DNA from: Alphaproteobacteria bacterium
GTDB taxonomy: Bacteria > Pseudomonadota > Alphaproteobacteria > Rickettsiales > JAFLCR01
Direction: 5' to 3'
Length of the DNA stretch: 7,834 nt
Assembly: GCA_017302755.1 (NCBI GenBank)
Contig: JAFLCR010000110.1
Span: 1-7,834, forward strand
Below the pieces are notes generated by a model. That model did not search any database and had not been told where the DNA came from. It was given only the letters and a program-made list of their open reading frames with translations. Below are positions 6,930 through 7,834 of this stretch, in pieces (position 1 is the stretch's first letter; each line of letters opens with the position of its first letter). Position numbers and translations under genes: made by a program.

Positions 6930-7834
6930 TCAAATGTCCAGCAGCAGGCGGCGAGGATCTTCGATGGCTTCCTTCACCTTCACGAGGAAGGTCACGGATT
7001 CGCGGCCGTCGATGATGCGGTGATCGTAGGAAAGCGCCACATACATCATGGGGCGCACGACCACCTGCTTATCCTTCACGATCGGACGCTCCTCGACCTT
7101 GTGCATGCCGAGAATGCCGGATTGCGGCGGATTGATAATCGGCGTGGACATCAGCGAGCCGTAGACGCCGCCATTGGTCACAGTGAACGTGCCGCCGGTG
7201 AGCTCTGCCATGGAGAGTTTGCCGTCACGCGCTTTCTTGGCCAGCGCGCCGATTTCCTTTTCGATCTCGGCCAGCGACTTCTGATCTGCATCGCGCACGA
7301 CTGGCACGACGAGGCCTTGCTCCGTGCCCACCGCGACACCGATGTCATAGTGATTCTTGTAGACGATTTCATCGCCGTCGATCTGCGCGTTGACTTCGGG
7401 AATCTCCTTCAGCGCCGCGACCGCCGCCTTCAGGAAGAACGACATGAAGCCCAGACGCACGCCGTGCTTCTTCTCGAATGCATCCTTGTACTCATTGCGG
7501 ATGGCGAAGAGGTTCGACATGTCGATTTCGTTGAACGTGGTCAGCATCGCCGCCGTGTTCTGCGATTCCTTGAGGCGGCGCGCGATGGCCTGGCGCAGCT
7601 TCGTCATCTTCACGCGCTTCTCGCGCTCGCCTGCCTGCACGGGCGCCTTGGCCTGCTGCGGCGTTTCGAGATGCTGAATCACGTCGCCTTTCGTCAGGCG
7701 GCCGTCCTTGCCGGTGCCGGAGACATCGGAGGGGTTCACCTTGTGCTCTTCCACCATGCGGCGCACGGCGGGGGAAAGCGGGGCTTCCGTCGCGGCCACC
7801 ACCTGCGCCGGCGTCGGCGTGGCGGGTTTCGCGG
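6930..7834 (-). CDS. sucB: 2-oxoglutarate dehydrogenase E2 (succinyltransferase), 5' end missing
   Basis: Dihydrolipoyllysine succinyltransferase, the core of the 2-oxoglutarate dehydrogenase complex; it moves the succinyl group from E1-bound thiamine diphosphate to CoA. The last 300 residues are visible. They begin in an Ala/Pro-rich linker (AKPATPTPAQ), followed by the peripheral subunit-binding domain (about 19-55: LSPAVRRMVEEHKV, SGTGKDGRLTKGDV) that holds E1 or E3. After a second linker comes the catalytic domain (about 72-300), starting VKMTKLRQAIARRL. The catalytic motif is DHRIIDG, with visible-residue His271 and Asp275. The ending GRESVTFLVKVKEAIEDPRRLLLDI is of the SucB type rather than the pyruvate E2 type, which ends differently. 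The lipoyl domain and the start lie beyond the right edge; the reading frame stays open to that edge. A GTG at 7802 lies in the linker and is not the start. Confidence 0.95.
   Translation of the reverse strand, partial: AKPATPTPAQVVAATEAPLSPAVRRMVEEHKVNPSDVSGTGKDGRLTKGDVIQHLETPQQAKAPVQAGEREKRVKMTKLRQAIARRLKESQNTAAMLTTFNEIDMSNLFAIRNEYKDAFEKKHGVRLGFMSFFLKAAVAALKEIPEVNAQIDGDEIVYKNHYDIGVAVGTEQGLVVPVVRDADQKSLAEIEKEIGALAKKARDGKLSMAELTGGTFTVTNGGVYGSLMSTPIINPPQSGILGMHKVEERPIVKDKQVVVRPMMYVALSYDHRIIDGRESVTFLVKVKEAIEDPRRLLLDI

Overview
The window is a compact stretch of central energy-metabolism genes, all on the minus strand. It reads from right to left as sucB (3' part), a small unknown gene, lpdA, then atpH-atpA-atpG-atpD-atpC. 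The standalone F1 cluster in the order delta-alpha-gamma-beta-epsilon, with no F0 genes beside it, is the arrangement typical of Alphaproteobacteria. The gamma C-terminus (PDEEEILKELLP, ASEQGARMTAMDNATRN, ITKELIEIISGAEA) and the beta N-terminal region also look alphaproteobacterial. Codons are GC-rich. I cannot name a genus.

Right part (about 6290-7834): the E2 component of 2-oxoglutarate dehydrogenase (SucB, lacking its lipoyl domain because the window ends), then a 162-residue protein I do not recognise, then dihydrolipoamide dehydrogenase (E3). E2 and E3 act in the same TCA-cycle complex. The E1 gene sucA would be expected beyond the right edge.

Middle (4726-4882): a 157-base intergenic stretch. 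It holds a strong hairpin that probably ends the lpdA transcript, followed by a candidate promoter and a strong ribosome binding site for the ATP synthase cluster. The TCA block and the atp block therefore look like two adjacent transcription units.

Left part (about 60-4725): five F1 genes with gaps of 1 to 19 bases, forming the soluble catalytic head (alpha, beta, gamma, epsilon) and the delta stalk subunit of ATP synthase.

Left edge: atpC is recognisable only for its first 63 residues. At about position 60 the sequence switches, in another frame of the same strand, to an almost textbook internal piece of methylmalonyl-CoA mutase. This abrupt join is the most surprising thing in the window. 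It most likely reflects a chimeric contig end, or less likely a real rearrangement. Apart from this, the small unknown gene and some fine regulatory detail, the region is ordinary housekeeping DNA; I see no mobile element, CRISPR array, RNA gene or new multi-gene system.
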